Assembly: GCA_027886175.1 (NCBI GenBank)
Contig: JAJNNQ010000009.1
Span: 14,295,501 to 14,359,500 of the forward strand
Direction of reading: 5' to 3'
From: Phylloscopus collybita
Taxonomy: Eukaryota > Chordata > Aves > Passeriformes > Phylloscopidae
DNA: 64,000 nt
The notes under the pieces were generated by a model that was not told the origin of the DNA, searched no databases, and worked only from the letters and a program-made list of their open reading frames with translations. A program made the position numbers and the translations under genes. Shown here in pieces: positions 11,254 to 24,366 of this stretch; the stretch's first letter is position 1; every line of letters starts with the position of its first letter.

Positions 11254-12425
11254 TGTTTATTTTTGCTTTTGCCATCTGTGTTAATCACAACAGCAAGGTC
11301 TAGCTTGTAGTGTTAATACAGCACACACAATGCTTTTGAATAGTGATGAAGTGAAATACAAAAAAATGAAAGGAAAACTAATTTACCTCTGGAAACAAAA
11401 AGACATGCTAAAGGGTAAGCTATTATTCTCATCTACTTGTTCTAAATCCAGCATGCTTCTGCTAAATTCATTTCCACCTAAGAAACCTTGGTCAAGGGTC
11501 ACAATTCTAAATACAGACAAAACTCCATCTACTGCTCTTCCTAGAGAGTACTGAAAACCTCCTTCAGGCTCATTTTTGTGTTTATATCTCTTCCTGACTC
11601 TCTGGCCACATAGATATTAATGATGTACAAATCAAGTAAGTGTTGATCAACTACATATTTATCCCTTTAAAATGTTGTCCTGGTGGAAATTTTAGGCCCT
11701 GTTGTGGTTGGAATTGCAGAGCCAATGCTAAACACAAGAAAATCAGTTTGTTATGAAAAAAGACCCTTGACATAATTTTCATTATTGAGAACTGAAAGAA
11801 AGTAGAAAACAAACATTTGCCTTTTTTCAAATGCCACAGGTTCTCATGTATATAATGCAACACAAACTCAATATGCCATAAACATGTTGAAGTGTTGTGG
11901 CCTTTACAGTTTTCCCAGCCTGAGGTAACAAAATGAGTTATTTAATATTTTGTCTGGATCAGACTCATTAGGAAGGACTGTGACATGTCTTCCTTATACA
12001 CAAATGGCAAGTAGAGACCCGATGTCTTGTTTCTCAAGAGCTCTGATCTGTGTGGCATATTGTTTTCTCAGAATAATTTCTGCCCTGATTACTTGTCAAT
12101 GTCATGCTCTTTTTCTTCTGAACACATACATTATTACAGTTACTTTCATTGGCTTGTGTATACTGCAAGAAGCCACCTTTGAAGACTACTCAGCTTCTGA
12201 TCATATAAAGTCAAACTGCCTGATATGGTTTTTTTGTGACATACTTGATTTCTTTATTGAGAGGCTTAATAACAGTTTCCTTGAAATGAATTAAGATGTA
12301 TCTTAATGGCAGGCTTTTCTCTTCAGCTTAGGATGATTAAATATTGTCAGTCATCCAATGTTCAGATCTTCAAATTATACAAAATTGTACCTTTCTCTCT
12401 GAAAAAGAATGATGTGAATCTTAGA
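11254..12425. other. unassigned non-coding DNA
   Basis: No gene recognised. The 114-codon frame at 11950-12294 (+) has no familiar domain and lies within the chance range. Confidence 0.5.
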
Positions 12426-12451
12426 CTTTGGTTATTTCAAAATAACCAAAG
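12426..12451. repeat. 26-bp near-perfect palindrome
   Basis: The arms CTTTGGTTATTT (12426-12437) and AAATAACCAAAG (12440-12451) are exact reverse complements separated by only two bases (CA). Beyond them one A:A mismatch is followed by one more G:C pair. No repeat family was recognised around it. Confidence 0.85.
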
Positions 12452-15400
12452 ACAGAGGTTGGTATTGAACCAGGTATCAGATAAAGTATCTTAAGAAAAA
12501 AAAACATCACCTGTCTTTTAGAATGCTAGTTAATAACACAGATCAAATCCCTAGCAGTGACAGGTCTTGACATGCCTTTCCTGTCAATTTATTATCTCAG
12601 AAAAATTTGCAACATATACACCTCTAAACTGAAATTATTAATCAGAATACCACTCAACTCTTAACTGGATAACTGGAATACACACTTGCACATGTGCATG
12701 CATGTGTCCATTAAACTTAATACGCACTGTGAAAATGCCACAGGAAAATCACTTTTGCTTCCCAAATTTATGAGTGTTAGCCAGATTTGTGGTTTGTTTT
12801 ATTGGGGTAGATCATGGAGTAAATTATTACTCAGTGTGAGTAAGGATACCAGAAGGAGCCCCTAACTAATTATGTAGATGTATTACAATTAATAAATAAT
12901 AACTGCAATTATTGAGGAATGGCTTAACCAATAAGGTCTTCAATAAATGTTTAATAGTTAAGTTACATGATAAACAAAACCAGATGGCAATATAGCATGT
13001 TGCCAAGTCCCACTTGGGCAGCACAGGGTATACTGCCTTATTAGTTTTGAAGGCCCAAATGAAATATACCTTGCATATAAAGAAAAAGTAGTTGGAATGT
13101 ATTTTCATTCTTTGTTAATTTGTGTGACTATGTAGTGCCGACACATCTCTAGAGCAAAAGTGGAATTTTTTTTGTGTTATTGACTGGTTTGTTGAAATTA
13201 TCCATATGCTTTAGTTAAGTTACTTTCCTTATTTCTTTTGTATGCTAGATTCAGAGTAAGAATAGCAGAACAGGAATGAATACCACTTATCCTTATACTG
13301 AACCTTTTAATCACACTTATCTTTTAGATAGTGTGTGATTAGATTGTCCATTAACTAGATAGATAGTCCACAGCTATCCTACTACTCACTGCTCCTGCAC
13401 AAAATAGAAAGATCTATTTTATTTTCTTTGGAGCTGTGAGTAATCTGGCCCTGTGTAGTTGATCTTGGTCTGGATTCCATGTTTCCAATGCACCACATGG
13501 AATGAGATTTGGGACATTTTCAAACAAGACACAGTCAATACTTGGATCAACTTCTCGAGTCCCTAGTTGGTCGTACTTAAAGTTGTGATCCATAAATGAC
13601 TGTAATTAGTAGGTGGCTTTCCACTGACCAAATGGCTTTGAGGTCACCTTTCTCCCTTGAGTGTCCTGTGATCATGACAGGGCTGATCACTGACAGCTTG
13701 GTAGCAGGGTTCTCAGTGTTGTCTCCAAGTTAACTTAATTAACTCCTTCTCCATGTCTTACTGACATTATTTTCCCTTTGTTGTATTTGTTAGGTTCTGC
13801 TCATCATTTCTGTCAGTTATAATGTTGGAATTTAATCTATGAGAGTAATGTTTGACCTTTATGATAAAGGAATAAGAGGAGATTCAGTTTTATTCTGAGT
13901 ATTACCTGTCTTTTCCAATATAACATATGAAAATAGACTTTTCCTTGTGAGGCAGCAAATGATTAGAATATATATGATCTAAAGAATACATATCCATTGA
14001 TATAGCTTCAGTAGCCCAGTTACTAGGGTCCTAGGCCCAAATTTCAGGCTAACTACTGATTCATGTAGTCTAGATTTTGCCTTTGCTTTTAAGAAAACAG
14101 GAAAAGGGGTTCCCTTAACTTGAATTTACTTTTATTTAAGATCTGAATAAAACCAAAGCAATCTGTAACTATTATGTTTTAAAAATTTTGTGGTATAGGC
14201 TGGCCTTGCTTCCCGCAAACCAGCTCACCAAATAATAGAGCTTTTGATGTTTATAAATGAAAAATGTATCTTTCCAGCAAAAAAGAGGAATGGAGTAACT
14301 CAGGTCTGCTCTGTTTACTTCAGCAAAAGCAAGGAGCTTGATGTGACTCCAGCCAAAGCACTTAAGGATCTTCTGAAGGAAGTAGCTACTCTCACTTCAG
14401 CCACTCAGCCTTCGTATACTGGAGGGCTTTTAAAGCAAGGGTAGCATCCTCCCTTTCTCCTTGTTTCCCAGCCAATTCTCTTGCTTACACCCATTTTAAC
14501 AATTACAAGCAGCTGCACTTTCGTGTTTCTTTCTCTTGTCTTAAGAGAAAGCCAGATCTTTTCTTAACAGCAATAGACTCCCTTTCATCCTATATTCCCT
14601 CATTTTACTTTTCTTGCATTGGTAGTCTTGGATAAAATCCTGTCCTTCTATCTAGGTGCAGATCAGAACCTATTCTCTTCACCTAACCCTGTATTAGCAA
14701 ACTTTAGAAAGGCCAAGGCCAAAAAAATATAATTTAACTCATGGCAGTGTTCAAGTCTTCCCTGTTGTGTTTTTGTTTTGGGCCGAGTGGCATCCTTCTA
14801 AACAGCTCTGAGGTTTGGCTTGGGAGCAAGTACAGGCAAGTACCATTTCTAAAAATCAGCTTTTGTGGGACCTCTCTTTAAAAATACAAGCACAAATTGT
14901 TTTGATCTACAAGTCTGCACTGCCAGAGAATGGTTGTAAATTTGTTCAGCTTCCTGACATGGATTGACGTGGTGAGGATATAAACTTGGTTCTGCTTTTT
15001 TAAATAAAGATGAAAGTCCTTCCACACATAACACCTCCAGAAGCTTAACAGAAAATACTATAAGGATGATGAAGCATTTATTTATGAAGCTGCCCGCCAC
15101 AAATTATATTTGTATAACAGTATGGATTAGTATTGCTGTGTAGAACATAACATTGTAATAGAACAAAAAAAGAAACATATTCAGTAACAAAAAAGACTAT
15201 AAAAATAAGTCTGGTAGAAAATAGCTATTTGTATGGCATAAAATTAGCCCATGGAACTAATTATCAGAAGTTTAATTAAGACATTTTGTTGAGTACAATT
15301 CAAACATGATTAGGATTTATATGAATAAATAACAAACTGTAACTAGGCTACCTTGGTTAAAATGTGGCTTTAAATCATCAAAGACTTAATAAGTAAGTTT

Positions 15401-16182
15401 ATAAATAGTCCCTAAGGGCTTCTTACATCGCGTGCTACTGAATGTTAACAGCTGATATGAGAATGAAGTGCCTTAGAAAGAGATGTGAAGTCCCAAACTA
15501 AAAAAAAACCCGAAACAAACAACAGAATCTCTTAATCTTAGCTCTTAACAATAGAAAAAAGATGTAACCATTTTTGTACTGTCTTGTGGAAAATTGTGGA
15601 AGGCATGAAAATGCCTAATTCTGTTTCCCTTTGAGTTGCAGAGTGGCTGAGAGGTGAAGAAGAATGAAATGGAAAAAGGGTGATGTTCAAATGCAAATCC
15701 TCAGAGACCCGAGTTACTTTGAAAATAATTTACTGAATCACTAAATGCAGGGATTAAGTACTGAGTACTAATGATAAGCACTATATACTAAAATTATGAG
15801 CTGATTTAAATAGAAAACTATTTGCATTTCCTTCCTAGCTAGAAATTAATATATTTCTGTTCAATATTTTCTATGTATTTTGTAGAAAATTTTTTATGAT
15901 CTAAAGGAAATTTTTTCAAAGCAGAAGTTTTCAGTGTGATTAGTGATACTCTATTCTTCTTGCCAGCTTCCTAACTAAATGTAAAAAAAAATTAAAAACC
16001 TGAATTAACTGAGACTGAAAGGGAATATTTTTTCAGCAACTAGAAGTCTGGCTAAATGTTTGACTAATAGAATTAAATAGGGAATACAGAAAATGATAGA
16101 AAATACATCTTCCCTTCTATCTTAACTTGTGTTTTAATGTAATTTTACAACTAGCTGCATTATCTTTTCCTTTTTAAAATCC
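12452..16182. other. unassigned non-coding DNA
   Basis: About 3.7 kb with no recognisable gene or repeat. The small frame at 14244-14444 (+, 66 codons) looks protein-like at first sight but has no domain, no CpG retention and no retrogene hallmarks. Confidence 0.5.
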
Positions 16183-16226
16183 TATTTATTTCCTATTTAT
16201 TTGTTTATTTGTTTATTTATTTATTT
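16183..16226. repeat. (TTTA/TTTG)n simple repeat
   Basis: Tetranucleotide repeats TTTA and TTTG run from about 16183 to 16226, followed by a pyrimidine-rich region. Confidence 0.85.
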
Positions 16227-18837
16227 CCCCTCCTTTTATTTTGTCTGTCACAATCTGTATTTATGCTCACTGGTCCTTCCACACCTAACCCCTGCTCCTT
16301 TTACTCCCAGTCTGAATTTCTCTCTCTTTCTCTTTTTTTTCTATATCTTTCCACTTCCCTCCTGCAAAAAAAAGAAGTTTTTCTGTGACTCCAAAATGTT
16401 CTTGCCTGGGGAGGTGACAGTGATGTATTGTAAGCAGGACTGACCTTAGCAACTGACATTTCTTCTGAGTAATTCCAGACAAGCTAATTGGGCACAGTGA
16501 GGTCCTTATGGGTTAAGGGAGAAGGAAGTATCTCAGTCCACTACACTAAGAGGATTTCAACTTGCAGAACAGATGGCAGGTACAAACAGCCTCTCTCACT
16601 TCCATTTATGAGGCCCTGTGTGGAAATGTGTGGCAGTTTTTCTTGTGCTGCTTAGAGAAGCATTAAAATCTTGAGTGAAGTGGCAGAGTAATAAAATGCT
16701 TCCCAATACATGAATTACTTCTCTTCTATAAAACATTTATTCTTCTAATGCTTAAAAGATGATGAAACTACAGTTCAAATACATAGAATCAAACAGCAAA
16801 TGCTAATCTTACAATTAAAATGGATTTTAAATGTATTCAGATAAGTGCTCTAGAAAGGTAATTTGTGCTGTAACAGTCGGATTTAAACTGTCAGTATTTG
16901 ATATTTTTACAAACTATGCTATATTTTACTAATGATGCTTACCAATATGTACATTTGGAACTGTACCTGCACCACATAATTGTAGAAACAGCAGCAAGAA
17001 ACTAAAACCACAGGTAGATGTATTCATTCCTGTTGCCAATGTACTCTTTGCATTACATTGTGATTTTATGGAAAGCGTTCTGTTTTCTGAGAGCAGTTTG
17101 TTATCACTATGTGACCTAAGGTGAAATCAGTTAATCTTACTGTCCACACTACAAAGCTTTTATAATGTTGCCTATAGGATATTCCTTTCCAATAGGAGGT
17201 GAGAAATCTATAAGAATGCAAAGAGTTGTCAAAACCATTTTTATATTATTTCAGAATATTTAGAATGGGAAAAAAATGCCAAAAAATCATTTAAATAAAT
17301 ATGGGATTCCATATTGTGGCATTAAAACATTTTAAAACAAAATTTATATATTTTTGTCAAATTTTTCCCTGTTTAGAATAAGAATGAAATGTGACTTCTC
17401 AAAACTTGATGTTTATGCAATTTAAAAAAACCCCAACAAGTAGACATTCATTTTATAAGAAGCTATCCTACCACTGTATCATATCAGTGGTCTATGTTAA
17501 CAACAAACCTTTCATGGTTTTACATACAGTGTCCTAGGCATGCAAAATACTGTATTAAAAAAATCATAAACACAGTCTCTATCCCAATTTAGTTTCTTCT
17601 AGTCACGACACAGCATGCCTAAAACTGGGAAAGATGATACAGAATGTAATTCTAAACCAGAGTATTTTAAGTCCTCTTTTTCCCCTCAATCTTATTTTAA
17701 AAACCTCTAGTATAAATGAAGGGATTTCTGAAGAGATCTGAAGAACAGATTTGGAGAATTCCAGATGTGGGAGCAGAGTGGATGGTGGGCAGAGCCAAAG
17801 GCAGTTTGGCAGGAGTTGTAATGCTGAGCTGCTTCCCTCCTTTCCTGCAGGCTGCAGGAACTCCTGCAGGGAGTGTATTCCTTAACACTCCTGAAACTGA
17901 AGTCACCCCTTTTCTGCAAAACACTCAACTCTTAGGCTGCATCTTGATGGACATCGAAGTAAGAGAGGCTTGAAGTAAAATGTAATATCACCCCACCCCC
18001 TCACCCCCGCACCACTTGTAAAAAGCAGCGTAGAGGCACAAATGTGTCTGCCATGGAGCCATCAGAAACAGCCTCTGTGTTTCAGTGTCTTTTATCTTCC
18101 ACAGCATTTCCACATTAGTCCTGTTTTCAAGGTCACTGTGACATTTTTACAGCTGTCACTCAACGAAATAACACAGAAACTAGCTGTGGTTACAGTAGCT
18201 ATGGAAGCAATTCAGTTGTTTAAAAGAGCTAAAATAACAAGAAAGTTCAATTGGTGAATTTATCTTGTGATTCAGACATCATTTGAAGATAATGTTTCCT
18301 GAAATTGATGCATATCTGTGTATGTGCTGAATCCAGGAGTGACCTGTTTTTTACCTTGAGTAAGAGGGCGATCAACTAAGGACTTCACTTTCTGATCTGT
18401 CATCTTAGACACTAAGTGTTGGGAATTTTTTGGGAGGTAGTTTTTAAAATGCAAAACATTCTAGGGGATAAAATAAGTTGCTTTTCTCATTCATTTGCTT
18501 TCTGAAATCTTATGAATTAAATAGCTGACATTCCATTGCTTGTCATTCATGAGACATCAGTTAGTAAGGAATTCTCTCTGTAGTTTTACTTAGTGGAAGG
18601 TTTCTACATGCGTAGTATTTAGTCACATGTAAATTTGCATATTATTAATAAACTTCAGTAGCTTAGTTCCCAAAGCTGATGCAACACTTCACTGAAGCCA
18701 GTCAGTCCAGAGGAAAATGATGAAAGACTTCACATGCTACAAATACTATCATGACACTATTTTAGATTCCCTTTATACTTCTGTGAATGACTTAATGAAG
18801 TGCAAAGAGAGAGGGGTTCATTAATGAAATGGGAAAT
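16227..18837. other. unassigned non-coding DNA
   Basis: No gene recognised. Between 17697 and 17973 one + frame and two - frames are open together. That points to local stop depletion rather than a gene. A cluster of CTGCAG palindromes sits at 17843-17872, and a C-rich stretch at 17991-18010. Confidence 0.5.
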
Positions 18838-18905
18838 AGGTTTCCCCACCTGTAAAATGGGGATAATCATTCTTACTATTCCTGGAGAGTATTAATAGCA
18901 GCTAG
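18838..18905 (+). mobile_element. ancient MIR-like SINE fragment
   Basis: The string TTTCCCCACCTGTAAAATGG directly followed by GGATAATCATTCTTACTATT is the characteristic MIR/core-SINE-type segment (CTGTAAAATGGGGATAATAATA in typical copies). Only about 65 bases can be recognised. Some L2/L3 relatives carry similar text, so the class call is tentative. Confidence 0.55.
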
Positions 18906-19519
18906 AAAAATGTGCTCTGGTTTTGTAATTATTACTGCTAGAAGACAAGCAAAATGAAATGATTTATGATATGCTTTTAAATGGATGCCCAGACTATGGA
19001 ACAAATACTTTTTAGAGCTGTCTGAGCATAGTTTGTGCATTAATTAACTGGATTAGAATCTAATTTAATTGAATTCACTTTGTATGGAAAATGTCTTTTG
19101 GGTGAATAATACTCTATTAATTTGTTTTTTGGTGATTTTTATTTAGTGGTTGAGCAGAACTGAAAAGAGGAATACTGAATTCAAAGTAAGAATGCTGGTG
19201 GGAGGAATACATAAAGTTAAATTAAATTGGTCTCTGAACCAACTCAAGCTGTAAAAGTAAGGTCATCTAGATCTGTTACCCAGGTGTTGTCTGAACTGTG
19301 AATGTTTATGGGCATATACCCATGTGGAAAATAGAGTGGACTCCTTGGCCTAGGTTACTGTCTATCTCTTCTACTGTCAACCCTATTGACTGGGTTGTCA
19401 AAATAGGGAAGATTTTGAGCAGAATGAAGATCCTAATTGCAGTAAATTGTGGAGGGTTGTTCACATGCTGGGGAAAGCTAGAGGATCTGCACATTAATCT
19501 TTATGCAATAAAATCTATA
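18906..19519. other. unassigned AT-rich DNA
   Basis: Nothing recognised. It forms the left flank of the solo LTR insertion. Confidence 0.5.
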
Positions 19520-20176
19520 TTGGTCTGACACAAGGGCTGGAGATGCCCAGCTGGCTGGCACACTCGGGCACCTGTGCGTTTCTTGGGTCAGGTGGCGGTG
19601 GAGCGGCGCTGCCAGAACTGCAGCAGCGCGGCTGCTCTCGACGGCTCTTGGTTGTGATGCGCCTCAGATCGAAGTAAAGGACAGGGAGGAGTTTCCTGCG
19701 TGCTTCTCAAAGGATTTATTCCCCCAAGGGGTGCAGTGACAGAAAACCAAAATCCCGTGCTTTACACAGCCTTTTAAATGGGGGAGGAACGGAGGAAGAT
19801 ACAATTTTCCAACCGTTCTGGTAAAACTGGGAGGGGATTGAGGAGGGACTTACAATATGACAACCTATGGGGAAGGCAAGGGGAGTGGAAAGGGTCGCGT
19901 GGACCAACAGGGCATCGCAGAAACAGGGAATTCCCAGGTGGAGATTAGGCAGGGGGGTAGGGATAACAGGGATTGACAGGGAAGTCTCTGGAAATAAGGG
20001 AAGGGCCTAGGGAAGATTGACACTAGGTGAATAATGTAATAGGGGTGTCTGAGGGTGAATGACAGCTGGGCAAGGGAGGGGAAAACTTGGGGTAAAACCA
20101 AACCGTTGGGGGGGAACAGGGACAAACCATGGGAGAATAACTTAACAACTTAACAAAACATCCCACCACATTGGTC
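19520..20176 (-). mobile_element. solo LTR of an avian ERV with 6-bp target-site duplication
   Basis: The element spans 19526-20170 (645 bp) and reads on the - strand, from TGTGGTGGGATG at the 20170 end to CCTTGTGTCA at the 19526 end, so it has the canonical TG...CA termini. It is flanked on both sides by the identical hexamer TTGGTC (19520-19525 and 20171-20176). A 6-bp duplication is typical of alpha/beta-like (ERVK-class) integrases, as against 4 bp for gamma and 5 bp for ERVL types. Inside are a TATA-like TTTAAAA (19772-19778) and AATAAA (19715-19720), both on the - strand, then a CpG-rich U5. It is GC-richer than its surroundings and keeps many CpGs, which suggests a fairly recent insertion. 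No internal viral sequence remains, so LTR-LTR recombination has presumably removed it. The exact family is not named. Confidence 0.93.
19715..19778 (-). promoter_or_regulatory. LTR TATA-like box and poly(A) signal
   Basis: On the - strand, CATTTAAAAGG (TATA-like, around 19771-19780) is followed about 50 bases later by AATAAA (19715-19720). This spacing fits a short R region starting about 25-30 bases after the TATA-like box. The motifs are intact, so this LTR is the most plausible transcription start/stop module in the window. Activity is not shown. Confidence 0.6.
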
Positions 20177-23100
20177 TACCTTGATTATGCAACTAATGTC
20201 TTTATTTGGCCTGTGCTTCAACACAGCGTATTTTGGCCTTGGAATCTCTTTAACCATGGTATCTTGATAATATGCCTGAAAAAGCAACTCCCCTGAGAGG
20301 CTGAAGGTCTCATGTAGTTCAGATGTGGCTGCATATCCTTGGACACCAGGCACTCTGAGGAAGCTGGTGGGTCAATTCTGCATTAGGCAACCCCCACATC
20401 CACCTAACTTTGGACTCTCACTCTTTAGTGATGTTTAAGATGAGGTGTGCTCATAAATGTTTCATGACTAAAAACCATGCAGTGCAACTGCTCACATTCA
20501 TCATGGTATTCACCATGTGTTATTTGCAACATACTGTTAAAAAGACAACCTGAGCATTTCTCAGGATCTTAAAAGCTCTCCCAAAAGATCTTAAAATGCT
20601 TCCAATTTTCTCAGCTCCTTTCTAATATTTGAAGTTGTTCTATGCACAAAAAAGGTTGTGAATCTTAATTTTTCCTGACTGCAGTAGTCTTTGAAGTGTT
20701 CACATTCTCCTCTGAAATGTGTAAGTTCCCTCCTCCACTGACTTCCCCTGGAGCTGTAAATACTCTGCATCTTCAGTGCCCTAAGACCTTATAGCACCTG
20801 CTTATTCACTGTTTTGTGTCAGCTCAGGTATTTAGATAGCTTTAAAAAGTCTTGCTTGAGTATGAATCTATGTGTATATGTATACATGCATGCAGTCATG
20901 TTCTGTATTTCTTTCTTGAATTGGGATTTTGAAAAATATTCTTTAAATTGGTATTTGTATTGGACCCACCCAGAAAATAAAATGATAATGCATATGATAT
21001 ACAAAATTACAGGGGCATTTGGAAGAGCTGTTTTTACCATATGAGACCTGTGATTTACAGTGTTCAAATCACAAAGTGCGTTTTCAAATTATAGAAGGCT
21101 TTGGGGGGAGATGGGAGGGATTTAAATAAAAATGAAGCTGTGAAAATACAGTGTTTTATTTAGTTTAGATAATTGCCCTGTGTGTTTGAAATATATTGTA
21201 ATGTTCAAATCCAAATAGCATTTGTGAATGTTATTATGTATTAATTCACCTCATAGTTGTTTGTGTAATTATATTTACCAGCTTTGTAGTAAATTACATT
21301 TGGAGCAATCTAGGGGTTAAAATATACTTTCTGAAAATCACTGTTCATTAGGCTTAGTAAATATTCCGGATGTGCTGATTCAACTGATTAACTAGTCACT
21401 TGTATCAGAGGATAAAGAATTTTATTTGAAACTGCTTACAGAAGACACATCTCCTGGTGCACTAACTGTTGACCGCTAAGAGACACCCATAGTAATATTT
21501 TAAAAAGGCATGAATTATCATGAAAAATCTTGTATCATCTAGCTATAAGTAGAGATATTGCCCTTGCTTTATGTAAAAATATAATACTCTGAACATTATA
21601 ATTTGTGCTAGAGCACTTTTTTACTCTATGTTTTCATGTATAGAAAACCAGCCATGGCTGAGTTTGCTGTCTGATAGCTGTACTGGGGTAAGTGGACACT
21701 CTGGAATTGTGTAGTAGAGGTAAAAGGGACAGGGTAACAGTGAACCTTAGTATGCAAGAATACAGTACCTGTATGGATGTGGCCTCCCACTGTAAGCACA
21801 ATGACCTGGTTCCAGGCTATTCTCATGTAAGATTGGACTTTCCTCTGGTTAATGTCCTTGGGAATGTGGTGTCCTGGGGAACCCAGGGACCCCAGCCAAG
21901 AGCTAAAGGGGACCTTCTTGGACCTGGTCTTCTGAAGAGCCTTGTGCTCAAAGCAAGACAGAAGAGTCCTCCAGGAGACCTTGCACAGTGCAATGGTCAG
22001 AGTGACTGGGCTGGCTCAGTGTAACCACCTGCCATGGCAGCCTTCTGCTCTGAGTGGCCACATCTGTATGAGCAAAAGAAGCTCATAGTTGAGAACAGCC
22101 CCGCATAAGGTGGCCAAGGGGAGAGGGAAGGCCTTCATCCCTGTAGATTAACACCTCCATGATGCCACCTGGGAATGGCTCTGGGAAAGCTCTGCCTCTT
22201 GAACTCTGCTGAGAAACTATTTGGGAAATTGTTAGCTGGCAAAGAAGTATGCCACGGACATTTATTAGTATTTATTTGCAATTTATTAGCGCATGTAATT
22301 GTGTTCCTGTGAACTGGGATCTGGACTTTAAATGAGCTGACTAGCATAGGCACAGTTACTTTCTTAGCAAAGGTGCTGCTTCCCACCAGTTGCTAAGTAG
22401 AGAAAAGGAGAGATTTTTGCTCATTTTATGTTCATTCACCTCAAATGCAAATCATGGATGCAGATCATGGATGTATTTATTAAGCTTTTGCAAACACTGT
22501 CTTTTGTGGGACTGTTTTCTGAGAACATAATTCAATTCTTTTTCAAAAGCAATGCAGGCATACTTACTGAGCCACTGAATCCAGGTTAAAAATTCTGCTT
22601 ATTGGGAGGAATGTCTATAAAACATGGAGATGTTGAGGTAAAGAGCTTTACTGAAATGTGTTGGTCTGATGCTTATGGCAAAATTTTGGTCCCTCTGAAG
22701 ATATTTTAACTCCAGTGGAAGTGGGGTTTGTCCCTGCCTCAAGTTACTGTGATCAAACCTCTAATCTTCTACTGAAAGTGGTTAAAGACAGGTTTTTATG
22801 TAAAGTGATTTTTTGTGACTATATTTTATTGCTGCGAGAGTTCTACAATTTAATTTAAGCATGAAGTACCTCAACCCTTTCTGAAATAGCAGGTTGACTG
22901 CAGTTTAGCTCTGGAATCCCTGCAGATAAGTCTCCCATGAGAAAAGGCCTGAAATATCTTGAGGAATGATTAAAAGCTTCAGTAATGTTCCATTAAACCT
23001 TGCTGCTTTTAAAATAAATGGACACTTCATTGCTGTAAGACATTTTACCTGTAGACATTCATTTGGTGTCTCATGTTTTTAAATGACTTTGCCCCCATAT

Positions 23101-23659
23101 TGCAGTCAAACCTCAAGATATTACAGGAAAGAAGGATTAAGGAGAAATACCTATAATGACTGGTAGATTAGTAATGATAAGCAGAATGACTCAAGCTCAA
23201 ATTTTAATTTCACATGATGCTTGATGTGGTTTCAGGATGTTATTGTTGCTGATCGTAGTATCAATTTATTAAAATAAGTAAATGTGGCCTGGAAACGAAA
23301 AAGATACCACCTATGTCTTTCAGAGGTGATCAGATTAAAGTATGTGGTTTTTTAATAAGCACAAATGGATATGTGCTAAGTATTTTAATGGAAACCTGAA
23401 ACCACAAACCTTTTTCCTGCCTGTGTGCTTTATAAGCAAACTAGAAGTTAGAGTATATTTAAAACTCTCAGATCTTTTGTTCTAACTTGATTGCCATTTT
23501 AAATTAATGTAGGGCTTTGACCTAGGAATAAGCCTGCTACAGTAACCCACATTTTCATCAATATTTGTGATAATTATTAGCAGAGTGTACCTGTATAAGA
23601 AGGGGTGGGAGCTCTACTCCACAAAATGTAAAAGTATGTTAGTTTAGCATTTTTAGTAG
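20177..23659. other. unassigned non-coding DNA; GC-richer 21.7-22.2 kb
   Basis: No gene or repeat family recognised. About 21690-22200 is GC-richer and carries a 110-codon frame (21692-22024, +) with no known domain. It may be an old repeat or pseudogene that I cannot name. Confidence 0.45.
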
Positions 23660-23704
23660 TATGGAAAATAAGTAAGTTATTTCCATAAATTATGGAAAAT
23701 AACT
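23660..23704. repeat. three alternating inverted copies of a 12-mer
   Basis: TATGGAAAATAA (23660-23671) is followed by its near-inverse GTTATTTCCATA (23676-23687) and then by a second direct copy TATGGAAAATAA (23691-23702). The middle copy can pair with either neighbour, giving two mutually exclusive hairpins. Confidence 0.8.
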
Positions 23705-24366
23705 TCCACTTCAGCTGTTGCTTTGAAGCTTTGGACTTGTGTGATCCTGAGACTGAGAAACAGACATGATTGAAATCACAACAGAAATTTTGCAGATTAT
23801 TATAGTGTACACATGTATTAATGACTGTGTAGTCTCTCTTACAAAGGCTTGCATGTTTGAACCACTCAGGGAATATTCAGGAGTAATATTTTTTTCTCTC
23901 TCTATATTGCTGTTTCCACAGACAGTGATCAGGGTTTTTTTAAGTTTTTTTAACTTATTTTGGGAAACGTGGAAAATATTTTTATTTCTGAAAGCAGCTA
24001 AGGTTCTGTTTCTGCTTTAATTCTCTGTAGAAATTATTTCCAAAATCTTATCTAGTATTCAAAAGAATCTTGTCCTTGTTGTGGCAGTTTTGTGCCTGTC
24101 AACCATTGATTTGTCCTTCCAGTGGGAAGCAGCAGTTACAGAAATCCAGAGTCATGGACAGAGAGGTGATCTCAGATTCTAAAGGTCAGTCCTGTGATAG
24201 AGTCCAATTAATGGGCTGGCACCATGCACTTGCATATTTTTAGTGGGGAATCAGTGCAGAGATTGGAGCCATGCTGTGATATTCTCATGGTGCCTCAGCT
24301 GGTGGGAAGTTGCACTTGCTTTAAATGGAGGTTTCTCAGGAACACACAATTTCTTTCTTTGCTTAG
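23705..24366. other. unassigned non-coding DNA
   Basis: Nothing recognised apart from the pyrimidine tract at about 24350-24366 that precedes the weak exon-like segment. Confidence 0.45.

Noticed and set aside
14244..14444. 66-codon frame that reads like a small retrogene
   Set aside because: No poly(A) tail, no flanking duplication, no known protein similarity that I could recognise.
17697..17973. Three overlapping open frames on both strands
   Set aside because: Simultaneous openness in several frames indicates local stop depletion, not a gene.
19958..19971. 14-base match to the start of the I-SceI homing-endonuclease site
   Set aside because: TAGGGATAACAGGG lies inside the solo LTR and the last four bases of the site do not match; treated as coincidence within a purine-rich U3.
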